A program made the position numbers and the translations under genes. This document shows positions 22,622 to 28,854 of a DNA stretch of 28,854 nucleotides, one piece after another. How positions within the stretch are numbered: the stretch's first letter is position 1; each line of letters begins with the position of its first letter. Location of the stretch: positions 1 through 28,854 of the forward strand of contig JBAQUF010000067.1 of NCBI GenBank assembly GCA_049297375.1, read 5' to 3'. The DNA comes from JAAZNV01 sp049297375. GTDB taxonomy: Bacteria > Patescibacteriota > WWE3 > UBA101185 > UBA10185. The notes beneath the pieces are model-generated. The model did no database searches. It was not told the origin of the DNA and saw nothing but the letters and a program-made list of their open reading frames with translations.

Positions 22622-23083
22622 ATGTTAAATACTAGGGCTGCGATACTGAAAGATTTAGAAGATATAAAAAACTTGAACTCTTTAGTAATGTTTAAGAACC
22701 CAAGTTTTGATAGTGATATTGTAGAAGATTTTGCGTATTCAGCAGCTGGAGATAAGTATTTTAAAGAAGCTATAGAAGATAAGGAGGGGATATTTTTGGT
22801 TGCTGAGGAAGATGGGGAGTTAGTTGGTTATATAAATGGAAGAAAGACAGATTTTATGTATAGAAAGAGTAGATACTTTGAAATTGAAAACTTGGGAGTA
22901 ATTCCTCAAACTAAAAGAAAAGGAGTTGGCTCCAAACTTATGGAAGACTTTACTAAAATAGCTAAGGATAGAGGTTTCCAAAAGATCTATTTAAACTGTT
23001 ACGCCAAAAATCAAGAAGCTTTAGAGTTTTATAAGCACAAAGGGTATATCGAAATTGATATTTGTCTCGAGAAAAACATTTAG
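22622..23083 (+). CDS. GNAT-family N-acetyltransferase, RimI-like
   Basis: A 153-residue single-domain GNAT protein. The order is typical: an N-terminal ILKDLEDIKNLNSL helix, VAEEDGELVGYINGRK strands (about 60-75), ENLGVIPQTKRKGVGSKLM, where RKGVGS is the acetyl-CoA loop, and KIYLNCYAKNQEALEFYKHK, the RimI-like end with the catalytic-type Tyr in EFYKHKGY. It probably acetylates a protein N terminus or a small amine; the substrate cannot be told. It is divergent from the ligase gene and convergent with the Fic-like gene, whose stop is 17 bases away. Confidence 0.85.
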   Translation: MLNTRAAILKDLEDIKNLNSLVMFKNPSFDSDIVEDFAYSAAGDKYFKEAIEDKEGIFLVAEEDGELVGYINGRKTDFMYRKSRYFEIENLGVIPQTKRKGVGSKLMEDFTKIAKDRGFQKIYLNCYAKNQEALEFYKHKGYIEIDICLEKNI

Positions 23084-23100
23084 TCGCAGAAACCAATAAT

Positions 23101-24108
23101 CTATTTCATTTGATATCTAGAGGATTTAGTACTTCCTGTCTTTTGAATTATATCCATATCTAAAAGTGTTTTTAAGTCTCTTAAAACTGTATCTTCTGAT
23201 ATATCTGGAAATAATCTTGGGAAGTCTTTGTTTTGCATTATTCCGTAATCTTGAAGATACTCAACTATTCTTTCTTGTCTTGGAGTTAGTCTTACTCTTC
23301 CAGTAGCCTTTGCAATCTTTGTATCTTTTGCTAGTAATTTTACATTATGTGATGTTGTAGATACTTCTGATGCTAAACCTTCAGAGAAATATTCTATAAA
23401 TCTAGTGAAATCTAGTTCCTCTAAATCAAGAGAGTTTATTTGTTCTTCATATTCCGATTTAGTATTTCTAAAATAATTTTCTAGAGATATAAAATCCTTA
23501 AGTCCATAACCAGATGTTTTGAGTACTATATAAGTAAGTAGGTTAGAGGATATATCGTTTAGTTCTTCAAATGGTTTTACTACTTCAAGATAACCTTTTA
23601 TTATTGCTGAAGTAACAATGGGATGAGTATCTTTTGCGTCCAGACTGTTATTCCAATCAAAAAGCTGTACCACATGAGCTAATATTTCTTCTGGATTTGT
23701 TTTGTTAGGAATCTTATTTGTTCTATATGACCCTTGCTTTATCCTTGGAATTATTCCTTCTGTTAGAGTTTTATGAATGTATTTTAAATCTATTTCTTCT
23801 ATCTCATTATTCTTTGATATTTCGTCAATTAAAAATACTGCTTTAGTAGTGTTAGATATCTCTTGATTTACTGATTTGGTTATATTTTCTACTGATTCTT
23901 TAATCTTTTGTGTTTCAATATTTATTCCCATTAGTTGAAGGGAACCATGAATTCTTCTTATTAAAGCTTCTTTCTTAAGTTGTGATTCCCAAGAAGGAAG
24001 TATTGTTGTATTTTCTATTATTGCTTTTCCATACTCTATAATTGCTATGTTTTTAAGTGTTTTTGATGTTATTGAGTACTCTGGTAAGAACATAATTAAT
24101 TCTTGCAT
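23101..24108 (-). CDS. Degenerate Fic-fold protein fused to a winged helix
   Basis: The product has 335 residues. Fic-family landmarks are present in order: an N-terminal KEALIRRIHGSLQLMGI helix (about 46-62) where the inhibitory motif normally sits, GIIPRIKQGSYRTNKI (118-133) like the family's GxYR segment, HPIVTSAIIKGYLEV (162-176), and VKPFEELNDISSN (177-189) at the place of the active motif HPFxxGNGR. The catalytic His is Lys178, the GNGR anion loop is gone, and the inhibitory S-x3-E-G reads SLQLMG, without Glu. The C terminus (about 274-335) is a winged helix with TPRQERIVEYLQ and DISEDTVLRDLKTLLDMD. I infer a non-AMPylating regulator that binds DNA. No clear promoter could be assigned. 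Confidence 0.7.
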   Translation of the reverse strand: MQELIMFLPEYSITSKTLKNIAIIEYGKAIIENTTILPSWESQLKKEALIRRIHGSLQLMGINIETQKIKESVENITKSVNQEISNTTKAVFLIDEISKNNEIEEIDLKYIHKTLTEGIIPRIKQGSYRTNKIPNKTNPEEILAHVVQLFDWNNSLDAKDTHPIVTSAIIKGYLEVVKPFEELNDISSNLLTYIVLKTSGYGLKDFISLENYFRNTKSEYEEQINSLDLEELDFTRFIEYFSEGLASEVSTTSHNVKLLAKDTKIAKATGRVRLTPRQERIVEYLQDYGIMQNKDFPRLFPDISEDTVLRDLKTLLDMDIIQKTGSTKSSRYQMK

Positions 24109-24142
24109 ATTTACCGCAGAGAAGTAAATAAGAAATTATTTT

Positions 24143-24151
24143 TGGTATAAT
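24143..24151 (+). promoter_or_regulatory. Extended -10 promoter of the gene at 24184
   Basis: TGG-TATAAT, with the start codon 32 bases further on and AAGGAGG (24172-24178) in the leader. No clear -35. Confidence 0.55.
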
Positions 24152-24183
24152 ACAGATCACTTAAACAATAAAAGGAGGAGAAA

Positions 24184-24564
24184 ATGTTTGTATGCATGGA
24201 TGCTTATCCTGATGCTTTGAGGATTACAGTCTCTTCAGAGAAGAGACCTAAAAAGAATAGTTTGTTTCTTCAAGTTTATAAAAATGGACGCAGAATATTC
24301 ATGAGCAGTATTGTCTTCTACAGAGTCTACTATAGTCCATTAGAATTCTCGGAAAGTACTTTTAAGTTTTTTCAGAAGAGCGAGAAGATGCAGGTGAAAA
24401 AGTGCCTTTGTTTTATGCCTAAGTACTTGGCATTTTTTAAAATTCCAATTAATCTGGAAGCCTGTTGTGATTGTTCTATCAAGATTTTAGAGGTCGACAA
24501 AGAAGGGGCTTATAAGGAACTTGAAATTAGATCTTTCGAAAACCGAGGTTCTCAAGCTTCGTAA
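24184..24564 (+). CDS. Cys-containing hypothetical protein, 126 residues
   Basis: I do not recognise this protein. It is basic, with mixed beta and helix character: an N-terminal strand region (NSLFLQVYKNGRRIFMSSIV), a KKCLCFMPKYLAFF segment, an ACCDCSIKILEV segment, and a polar tail. The CLC and CCDC pairs could bind a metal ion, but no family signature is clear. The start is secure: AAGGAGG is five bases upstream of ATG and a TGG-TATAAT lies before it. A perfect terminator follows, so the gene forms a monocistronic unit flanked by two convergent or divergent neighbours, the Fic-like gene and recF. Confidence 0.65.
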   Translation: MFVCMDAYPDALRITVSSEKRPKKNSLFLQVYKNGRRIFMSSIVFYRVYYSPLEFSESTFKFFQKSEKMQVKKCLCFMPKYLAFFKIPINLEACCDCSIKILEVDKEGAYKELEIRSFENRGSQAS

Positions 24565-24571
24565 ATTTATT

Positions 24572-24610
24572 AACCTTCGAGTGTTACGCCATTCGAAGGT
24601 TTTCTTTTTC
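24572..24610 (+). terminator. Intrinsic terminator
   Basis: AACCTTCGA (24572-24580) pairs perfectly with TCGAAGGTT (24593-24601) around a 12-base loop, followed by TTTCTTTTTC. It also lies just after the recF stop on the opposite strand. Confidence 0.85.
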
Positions 24611-24630
24611 TGCTTATTCTTTCTTTTAAT

Positions 24631-25701
24631 CTACCTTTCAATAGGAAGAAGAATAACTCTTAATGCTTTATCTTGAATAAACTCTGGATTAGCTGTGCTT
24701 GTAATTGTAGTTTGTTGTCCTTCTATTGTGCTTATTACTGCAGCTTGATGTTTTGCATCTAGTTCTGAAAAGATATCGTCTAGTAAAAGTACAGGTCTTT
24801 CTTTTTTAATCTTTTCTATATACTCAATCTCAGAAAGTTTTAAAGCTAAAACACATGTTCTTTGTTCACCTCTTGATCCAAACTCAGACACATTGTGATT
24901 ATTAAAATAAATATCAAAGTCATCTCTATGAGGACCTATTAATGTTGTCATAGCAGCAATCTCTTGATTTTTATGCTCTTCTAATCTTTCCTCACTTATT
25001 TCATTCTTTTTGTAAATAATTTCTGTTTTTGCATCCCCCTCACTTAGCTTTTTTCCATTATCACTAATATGTGGTTTTATACTCTTAAACATTTTCTCTC
25101 TTTTTTCTTGAATAATAATTCCATTAGTTAGAATTTGTTTTGTATAAAAATCTATTTGATTGTAACCTCCTTGACCAGAATTAATTAACTCCAAAAGTTT
25201 GTTTCTTTGTTTAACTGCTCTTATGTAATTTGTTAATGCTCTCTCATATTCAATATCAACTTGAGAAATCATATCATCCATATATTTTCTTCTTTCAGAT
25301 GGAGATCCTGTTATTAGTTGTATATCTTCTGGAGAAAAGAGAACTGAGTTAAATATTCCTGTAAAGTATTGCATACTCTTTACAACCTTATTTATTTTTG
25401 CTTTTTTAATAGAAACATTTTCAAACTTTTCATTTCTTATAATCTGCAGCTCCATGTCAAATTTCTCGTCTTTAGTTTCTATTTTTGCATTGACGATGCA
25501 AAAAGGCTTGTTGTATTGAATTAGGTCTTTGTCATATCTTGACCTATGAGATCTACCTGTAGAAAGCATGTGAATTGCTTCCAATATGTTCGATTTACCT
25601 GAACCATTAGGACCAGATATTAGAGTCAATTTCTCATCAAAATCTATCGTCATGTTTGAATGGTTTCTATAGTTTGTAAGTTTTAAGTTGTGTATTTTCA
25701 T
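24631..25701 (-). CDS. recF: DNA replication and repair protein RecF
   Basis: A 356-residue SMC-like ATPase that helps load RecA at single-strand gaps. The N terminus starts MKIHNLKLTNYRNH, typical of RecF; Walker A is GPNGSGKS (30-37), the ABC signature is GSRGEQR (275-281) and Walker B is VLLLDDIFSELD (304-315). The family's coiled region is short, as in other RecF. The gene follows mutM with an 83-base AT-rich gap that includes a perfect 15-base palindrome (25739-25753). In many bacteria recF is near dnaA/dnaN; here it is with mutM and a glycosyltransferase. Confidence 0.93.
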   Translation of the reverse strand: MKIHNLKLTNYRNHSNMTIDFDEKLTLISGPNGSGKSNILEAIHMLSTGRSHRSRYDKDLIQYNKPFCIVNAKIETKDEKFDMELQIIRNEKFENVSIKKAKINKVVKSMQYFTGIFNSVLFSPEDIQLITGSPSERRKYMDDMISQVDIEYERALTNYIRAVKQRNKLLELINSGQGGYNQIDFYTKQILTNGIIIQEKREKMFKSIKPHISDNGKKLSEGDAKTEIIYKKNEISEERLEEHKNQEIAAMTTLIGPHRDDFDIYFNNHNVSEFGSRGEQRTCVLALKLSEIEYIEKIKKERPVLLLDDIFSELDAKHQAAVISTIEGQQTTITSTANPEFIQDKALRVILLPIER

Positions 25702-25738
25702 GTTTCTTGTTTATTTAAATTTTATTGCGTTTTTAAAT

Positions 25739-25753
25739 ATTTAGAATCTAAAT
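25739..25753. repeat. Perfect 15-base palindrome upstream of recF
   Basis: ATTTAGA and TCTAAAT flank a central A. It lies 38 bases before the recF start, in the gap after mutM, where an operator would be expected. AT-rich sequence makes chance more likely than usual. Confidence 0.4.
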
Positions 25754-25784
25754 TACTTGAATTAATAAAATTGAAATTGTTAAG

Positions 25785-26672
25785 CTAAAATAATTTTCTT
25801 TGTTTTTTATTTTCCTCATTTTCTAATTTTGTATTGCTAGTATTTTTATACACTTGGCAAGTAGGGCATAAGTATGTTCCTCTTCCATTTATTTTTATAA
25901 ACTCAACTTTGGAGTTGCATACAGGACATTTTTGTTTGAGATAAATTTTGAAATGATTTTGTTGGTGCCCCTCATTTCCGAAAATATCTACATACATTTT
26001 ATCTGGAAGAGTAGATCCTCTATTTTTAATTCCTTCTTTCAAAACTTGTCTTACAGACTTTAACAATTTAGTAGCATCCCCCAAAGTTATATCTTGAGTA
26101 GAAACTTTAGGATGAATTTTCGATAAGAAGAGGGAGTCAGTTGCATAAATATTTCCAACTCCAGATATAATTTTTTGATCTAAAAGAACATTTTTTATGT
26201 TTGATCTTTTTGACTTAATTGCTTTTAGGAACTTTTCTGGAGTAATTTTATCTTCTAAAGGACTTAACCCATATTTATTAGTTAAAGTAGATAATCCTTG
26301 CTTGTTTAGTACCAATAATTTCCCAAATTGCCTCATATCTGCAAACTTCAGATTTACTGTTTTCTTGTTTTTCTCTAACTCAAGCACAACTTTTACCCAA
26401 TTATCATCTTTATGGCTTGATTCCCGTAGTAATATTCTTCCAGTCATTGCTAAGTGGAATACAATGTAGGTGTTTTTTGAGAGTTTTATAACTACATTTT
26501 TAGCAATGTTATCTACGTCTAGTATTTTTAGCCCTATGGTGTTTTTAAGTTTAGTGTTTATTGGAGATGGCAACTTGTAGTACTTGGATATTTGGATATT
26601 TTTTATTTTATATCCTATGATATTTTTCTTTAGATCCTGTGAAATTGTATATACTTCTGGAAGCTCAGGCAT
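25785..26672 (-). CDS. mutM: formamidopyrimidine-DNA glycosylase
   Basis: A 295-residue Fpg-type glycosylase that removes 8-oxoguanine and cleaves the strand. It starts MPELPEV, so Pro2 is the catalytic nucleophile and Glu3 the general acid; ADMRQFGKL and the helix-two-turns-helix KNVLLDQKIISGVGNIYA follow. The C-terminal zinc finger has C-x2-C-x16-C-x2-C spacing, and after it a Lys/Asn-rich tail of about 20 residues is unusual. The start overlaps the glycosyltransferase stop by eight bases, so it is translationally coupled. Confidence 0.94.
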   Translation of the reverse strand: MPELPEVYTISQDLKKNIIGYKIKNIQISKYYKLPSPINTKLKNTIGLKILDVDNIAKNVVIKLSKNTYIVFHLAMTGRILLRESSHKDDNWVKVVLELEKNKKTVNLKFADMRQFGKLLVLNKQGLSTLTNKYGLSPLEDKITPEKFLKAIKSKRSNIKNVLLDQKIISGVGNIYATDSLFLSKIHPKVSTQDITLGDATKLLKSVRQVLKEGIKNRGSTLPDKMYVDIFGNEGHQQNHFKIYLKQKCPVCNSKVEFIKINGRGTYLCPTCQVYKNTSNTKLENEENKKQRKLF

Positions 26673-27789
26673 TCTTTTGATGTTCTTCCCATTTCTCTCT
26701 TACAAAGTTCTCAAACTCAGTTAAAAATCTTTCCTTGGAAAATCTTTGAGCATGTTCTTTTATCTTTTCTCGATTAAACTGTTTGTTTTTTATTGCCTTA
26801 TCAAACTCTATTAGTTTTTCAGATAAACATTCCACTGTGTCTTCTTCAAAGAACATTCCGTCTTCTCCTTCAATTATTGTTTCTAAGTGTCCTCCGGATT
26901 TATGAACAAGTACTGGTTTTCCATGAGCCATTGCTTCTATTGGAACTATTCCAAAATCTTCATCTACAACTGGGTTAATTAGTCCAGCTGCGTTTTCAAG
27001 TATTTGATGTTTTTCTTCATCCGATGCTCTGCCTTTAAATACAATATTTTCCTTTGCAATTTCCTTCAATCTAGCTTCTTCTTGTCCTGTACCTACAACA
27101 ATAAGTGGGAATCTAACTTTATTAAAAGTTTCTATTACTAAATCAAAATTTTTGTATCTTGATAGTCTCCCAACAATAACAAAATATGGAACAATAGCTT
27201 TCTTTAATTCACCTTCACTTCTAAAACTTATATCTACTGGTGGGTAGATTACTTTTGAATCCCTTCCATAAAACTTTTTTATTCTTTTCCTTGTATTTTC
27301 TGAATTAGTTAAAATATAGTCTGGTCTTTGAGCTGCTACGTAATCCCAAATTCTTAGTGCATTTGATAAGTAGCTATAGAGAGGTTTAATAAATGGCTTT
27401 TCCCACTTTGTAGTTTCTTGAGAATATTTGTATAAAAATCTAGGTGGGGTATGAATATATGTTATATGAAGTTGTTCCGGTTTTGTAATTATTCCCTTGT
27501 TCCATGTATTTCCATCAGATATTACTATGTCATATTTTCTATAGTCAAAACTCTCAAATATTGTTGGCATTTTAAACAAAAAGAATAGCTTTGATGTAAA
27601 TTTGTTAACCAATCCTTTTGGGTAGATTATTTCTCTTGATTTTATGCACTCAGGCATGTACCTAGGATTATATTTGGCTGTGTAAATAGGGGAATCTGGG
27701 AATATTTTTGCTATTTCTTCAAATGTTTTTTCAGCTCCCCCATACTGTTCCAAGAACTCATGTGCAAGAGCTACTTTTGGTTGCTTCAT
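26665..27789 (-). CDS. glycosyltransferase family 4
   Basis: A 374-residue GT-B glycosyltransferase. The N-terminal acceptor domain opens KVALAHEFLEQYGGAEKTF, and the C-terminal donor domain has FVIVGRLSRYKNFDLVIETF and FGIVPIEAMAHGKPVLVHK, with the EDFGIVPIE pattern matching the EX7E donor motif of the family. It probably adds a sugar from a nucleotide or lipid donor to a glycan or lipid carrier at the inner membrane; the sugar is unknown. The gene is first in its operon: an extended -10 (TGG-TATAAT) lies six bases before ATG 27789, so it is probably leaderless. The pairing of a GT4 gene with mutM and recF looks accidental or organism-specific. Confidence 0.9.
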   Translation of the reverse strand: MKQPKVALAHEFLEQYGGAEKTFEEIAKIFPDSPIYTAKYNPRYMPECIKSREIIYPKGLVNKFTSKLFFLFKMPTIFESFDYRKYDIVISDGNTWNKGIITKPEQLHITYIHTPPRFLYKYSQETTKWEKPFIKPLYSYLSNALRIWDYVAAQRPDYILTNSENTRKRIKKFYGRDSKVIYPPVDISFRSEGELKKAIVPYFVIVGRLSRYKNFDLVIETFNKVRFPLIVVGTGQEEARLKEIAKENIVFKGRASDEEKHQILENAAGLINPVVDEDFGIVPIEAMAHGKPVLVHKSGGHLETIIEGEDGMFFEEDTVECLSEKLIEFDKAIKNKQFNREKIKEHAQRFSKERFLTEFENFVREKWEEHQKNA

Positions 27790-27795
27790 AGATGC

Positions 27796-27804
27796 ATTAT
27801 ACCA
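27796..27804 (-). promoter_or_regulatory. Extended -10 for leaderless glycosyltransferase operon
   Basis: Minus strand TGG-TATAAT, six bases, ATG 27789. Same extended element as at 24143. Confidence 0.6.
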
Positions 27805-27823
27805 GTCTCAAGTTAGTTTTATC

Positions 27824-27852
27824 TTGATTTATGGAGTCTTGTGTAATAGTAT
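27824..27852 (+). promoter_or_regulatory. Promoter of the gene at 27879
   Basis: TTGATT (27824-27829), 17 bases, TAGTAT (27847-27852); the start lies 26 bases further on after GAGAGGAG (27865-27872). Confidence 0.55.
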
Positions 27853-27878
27853 GCATGTAAAAACGAGAGGAGAAGAAG

Positions 27879-28307
27879 ATGTGTGAGCTGTGGAATCAAG
27901 GGTATTTTGACTTTTATGACCCTTCCGTAAAAGTAGTCAGTAAAGTAAAGAAAAAGAAAAGAATCTATCCTATAAAGTTAGAGACGAAAACTGCAACTGG
28001 TGAAAAATACCTACTAATTGTATACATGGGAATACGTAGAAAAACCTCTTACTTTTACCAGGAGGAAAACTATCTTTGTAAGCAGTGTAAAGATTGTAGG
28101 TTTTTTATACCAAGAAGTGAAATTCTAGAAGCTTATGAAAAGGCAGCTTCGGGAAAATTTCAAGGTACTAAAGTACGAAATAATATTGAAGGGGTATGCG
28201 TTTGGTGGGGATCTCCAGAAACTTTGACAAATAAATTTGATGACTTGCACGAATGCATAGTACTAGGAAACCCTCCTTGTAATTACAAGCTAAGCCGAGA
28301 CCCTTAA
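27879..28307 (+). CDS. Cys-containing hypothetical protein, 142 residues
   Basis: I do not recognise this protein. Its middle has a C-x2-C-x2-C cluster (YLCKQCKDCRFFIP, about residues 65-78) and further Cys near 106, 125 and 134, a pattern that could hold zinc or an iron-sulfur cluster. The N-terminal third has a basic run (KVKKKKRIYPIKLET) and aromatic strands (VYMGIRRKTSYFYQEE). No membrane segment is seen. The start is ATG 27879 with GAGAGGAG six bases upstream. It has its own promoter and a hairpin over the stop codon, so it is monocistronic and divergent from the glycosyltransferase gene. Confidence 0.68.
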   Translation: MCELWNQGYFDFYDPSVKVVSKVKKKKRIYPIKLETKTATGEKYLLIVYMGIRRKTSYFYQEENYLCKQCKDCRFFIPRSEILEAYEKAASGKFQGTKVRNNIEGVCVWWGSPETLTNKFDDLHECIVLGNPPCNYKLSRDP

Positions 28308-28340
28308 GAATTTACATAAGTTTTTAGGGGTCTTTGTCAT
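28299..28340 (+). terminator. Hairpin terminator overlapping the stop codon
   Basis: GACCCTTAAGAA (28299-28310) pairs with TTTTTAGGGGTC (28321-28332) with two G-T pairs and a 10-base loop, followed by TTTGTCATTTT. The stop codon of the preceding gene lies in the 5' arm. Confidence 0.6.
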
Positions 28341-28365
28341 TTTCGGTATATTTATATGTAAACCA

Positions 28366-28395
28366 TTGACACGTAAATTAAATTATGAGTTCATT
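28366..28395 (+). promoter_or_regulatory. Promoter of the right-edge gene
   Basis: A perfect TTGACA (28366-28371); the best -10 at 18-base spacing is a poor TTCATT (28390-28395), five bases before ATG 28401. If correct, the gene is leaderless. Confidence 0.4.
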
Positions 28396-28400
28396 TACAT

Positions 28401-28854
28401 ATGAGGAAGAGTTCCTTTTTACCTTTAGCCTTAATAATTTCCATTTTTTTAGTACTTCCTGTAGCGTTTTGGTTTTTTAATTCAAAAGTTGATGAAGGTA
28501 TTGTAAGAGGAGCTAAAACTAAATCTGATTCCAAGGGTGTAATAGTTAAAGTGAGTTCGGGTTATGGAACTTGGGAGATGTCAAAATATTTATGCAAAAC
28601 AAAAGAAGAATGTTTATTTTCCACATCTTCTGGAAAAAGTTTAGATAAAATTGGTGGGGGAGTAGTAGAGAGTCAAGATGTTGCAATCTTACATGATCCA
28701 AGCTGGAAGGATTATTCCTTTTTGAAAATATTTATTAAACCAGCATGGGGATCTCAAGCTGGACAATTTACTGCTTCTTTAATTCAAAGTTCATCTCGAG
28801 ATCAAATAAGTATTGAAAGTATATCTAGCAGTGATTATGAATACAGTGTTGTAA
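28401..28854 (+). CDS. Secreted or membrane-anchored protein, cut by the window end
   Basis: The first 151 residues are visible and the frame is open to the window end. The N terminus MRKSSFLPLALIISIFLVLPVAFWFF is a signal peptide or membrane anchor, then follows a polar Ser-, Lys- and Asp-rich linker and a region with a Cys pair (KYLCKTKEECLF) that could form a disulfide outside the membrane. Segments such as WKDYSFLKIFIKP and AGQFTASLIQSS suggest a beta-rich domain that could resemble a carbohydrate-binding or glycan-processing fold, but no family is certain. Start at ATG 28401; the ATG at 28385 is in a frame that stops early. Confidence 0.65.
   Translation, partial: MRKSSFLPLALIISIFLVLPVAFWFFNSKVDEGIVRGAKTKSDSKGVIVKVSSGYGTWEMSKYLCKTKEECLFSTSSGKSLDKIGGGVVESQDVAILHDPSWKDYSFLKIFIKPAWGSQAGQFTASLIQSSSRDQISIESISSSDYEYSVV

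Noticed and set aside
26197..26469. 90-codon open frame on the plus strand
   Set aside because: Antisense to mutM; no start signals and a composition typical of a shadow frame.
1..28854. UGA recoded as glycine or tryptophan, as in some Patescibacteria
   Set aside because: Family-length proteins close correctly at TGA, for example at 2796-2798 and 17726-17728, and conserved Gly and Trp positions use normal codons.
1..28854. CRISPR arrays, tRNA genes, insertion sequences or prophage genes
   Set aside because: No regularly spaced repeats, no cloverleaf with a TTC-containing T loop in the gaps, and no transposase, integrase or capsid-like product were found on reading.

Overview
The window is AT-rich (roughly one third G+C by eye), densely packed, and reads with the standard bacterial code; TGA works as a stop, for example in the ATGA overlap at 2795-2798. 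The gene set suggests a member of the Candidate Phyla Radiation (Patescibacteria). It combines a split transketolase in a non-oxidative pentose phosphate cluster, an archaeal-type ATP-dependent DNA ligase, a stand-alone 5'-3' exonuclease domain, a membrane-bound MurF-like ligase beside a DegT aminotransferase and a FemAB protein, and many small proteins of unknown function. The exact phylum cannot be fixed from sequence reading alone; a Microgenomates- or Katanobacteria-like lineage is my guess. I saw no IS element, phage module, CRISPR array, tRNA or rRNA.

Layout. 1-460: start of a minus-strand gene running off the left edge, then a small CxxxCxxCC protein. 559-5045: four tightly coupled plus-strand genes (alpha/beta hydrolase, membrane MurF-like ligase, DegT aminotransferase, FemAB transferase), probably a cell-envelope peptide pathway. 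5082-8056: a 34-residue membrane miniprotein, RmuC, and three unknown small or membrane proteins. 8092-11187: MetRS, 5'-3' exonuclease and endonuclease III. 11184-16166 (minus): transketolase N subunit, a membrane-anchored PrcB-C-like protein, transketolase C subunit, PfkB kinase, 2-hydroxyacid dehydrogenase and a cupredoxin-like protein. 16167-16468: a gene-free G+C-rich stretch that folds well and may encode a structured RNA. 16469-19504 (minus): membrane protein, Lgt, RpiB, an Rpe-like protein and a LOG-family protein. 19595-24108: two GNAT acetyltransferases, ATP-dependent DNA ligase with a small partner, and a Fic-fold protein with its catalytic motif lost, fused to a winged helix. 24184-28854: unknown Cys-containing proteins, a RecF/MutM/glycosyltransferase group on the minus strand, and a truncated secreted protein at the right edge.

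How it fits together. TktN/TktC, Rpe-like and RpiB give a nearly complete non-oxidative pentose phosphate route; the PfkB kinase and the dehydrogenase probably feed or drain it. RmuC, Nth, the exonuclease, the ligase, RecF and MutM form a scattered DNA repair set. The envelope genes (MurF-like, FemAB, Lgt, GT4) fit a cell with peptidoglycan and lipoproteins.

The clearest window-wide pattern is two classes of gene start. Many conserved genes have a -10 box 6-9 bases before the start codon and no Shine-Dalgarno sequence, so they look leaderless. Seven small or uncharacterised genes have a -10 box about 26-32 bases upstream and, in most cases, a strong Shine-Dalgarno sequence.
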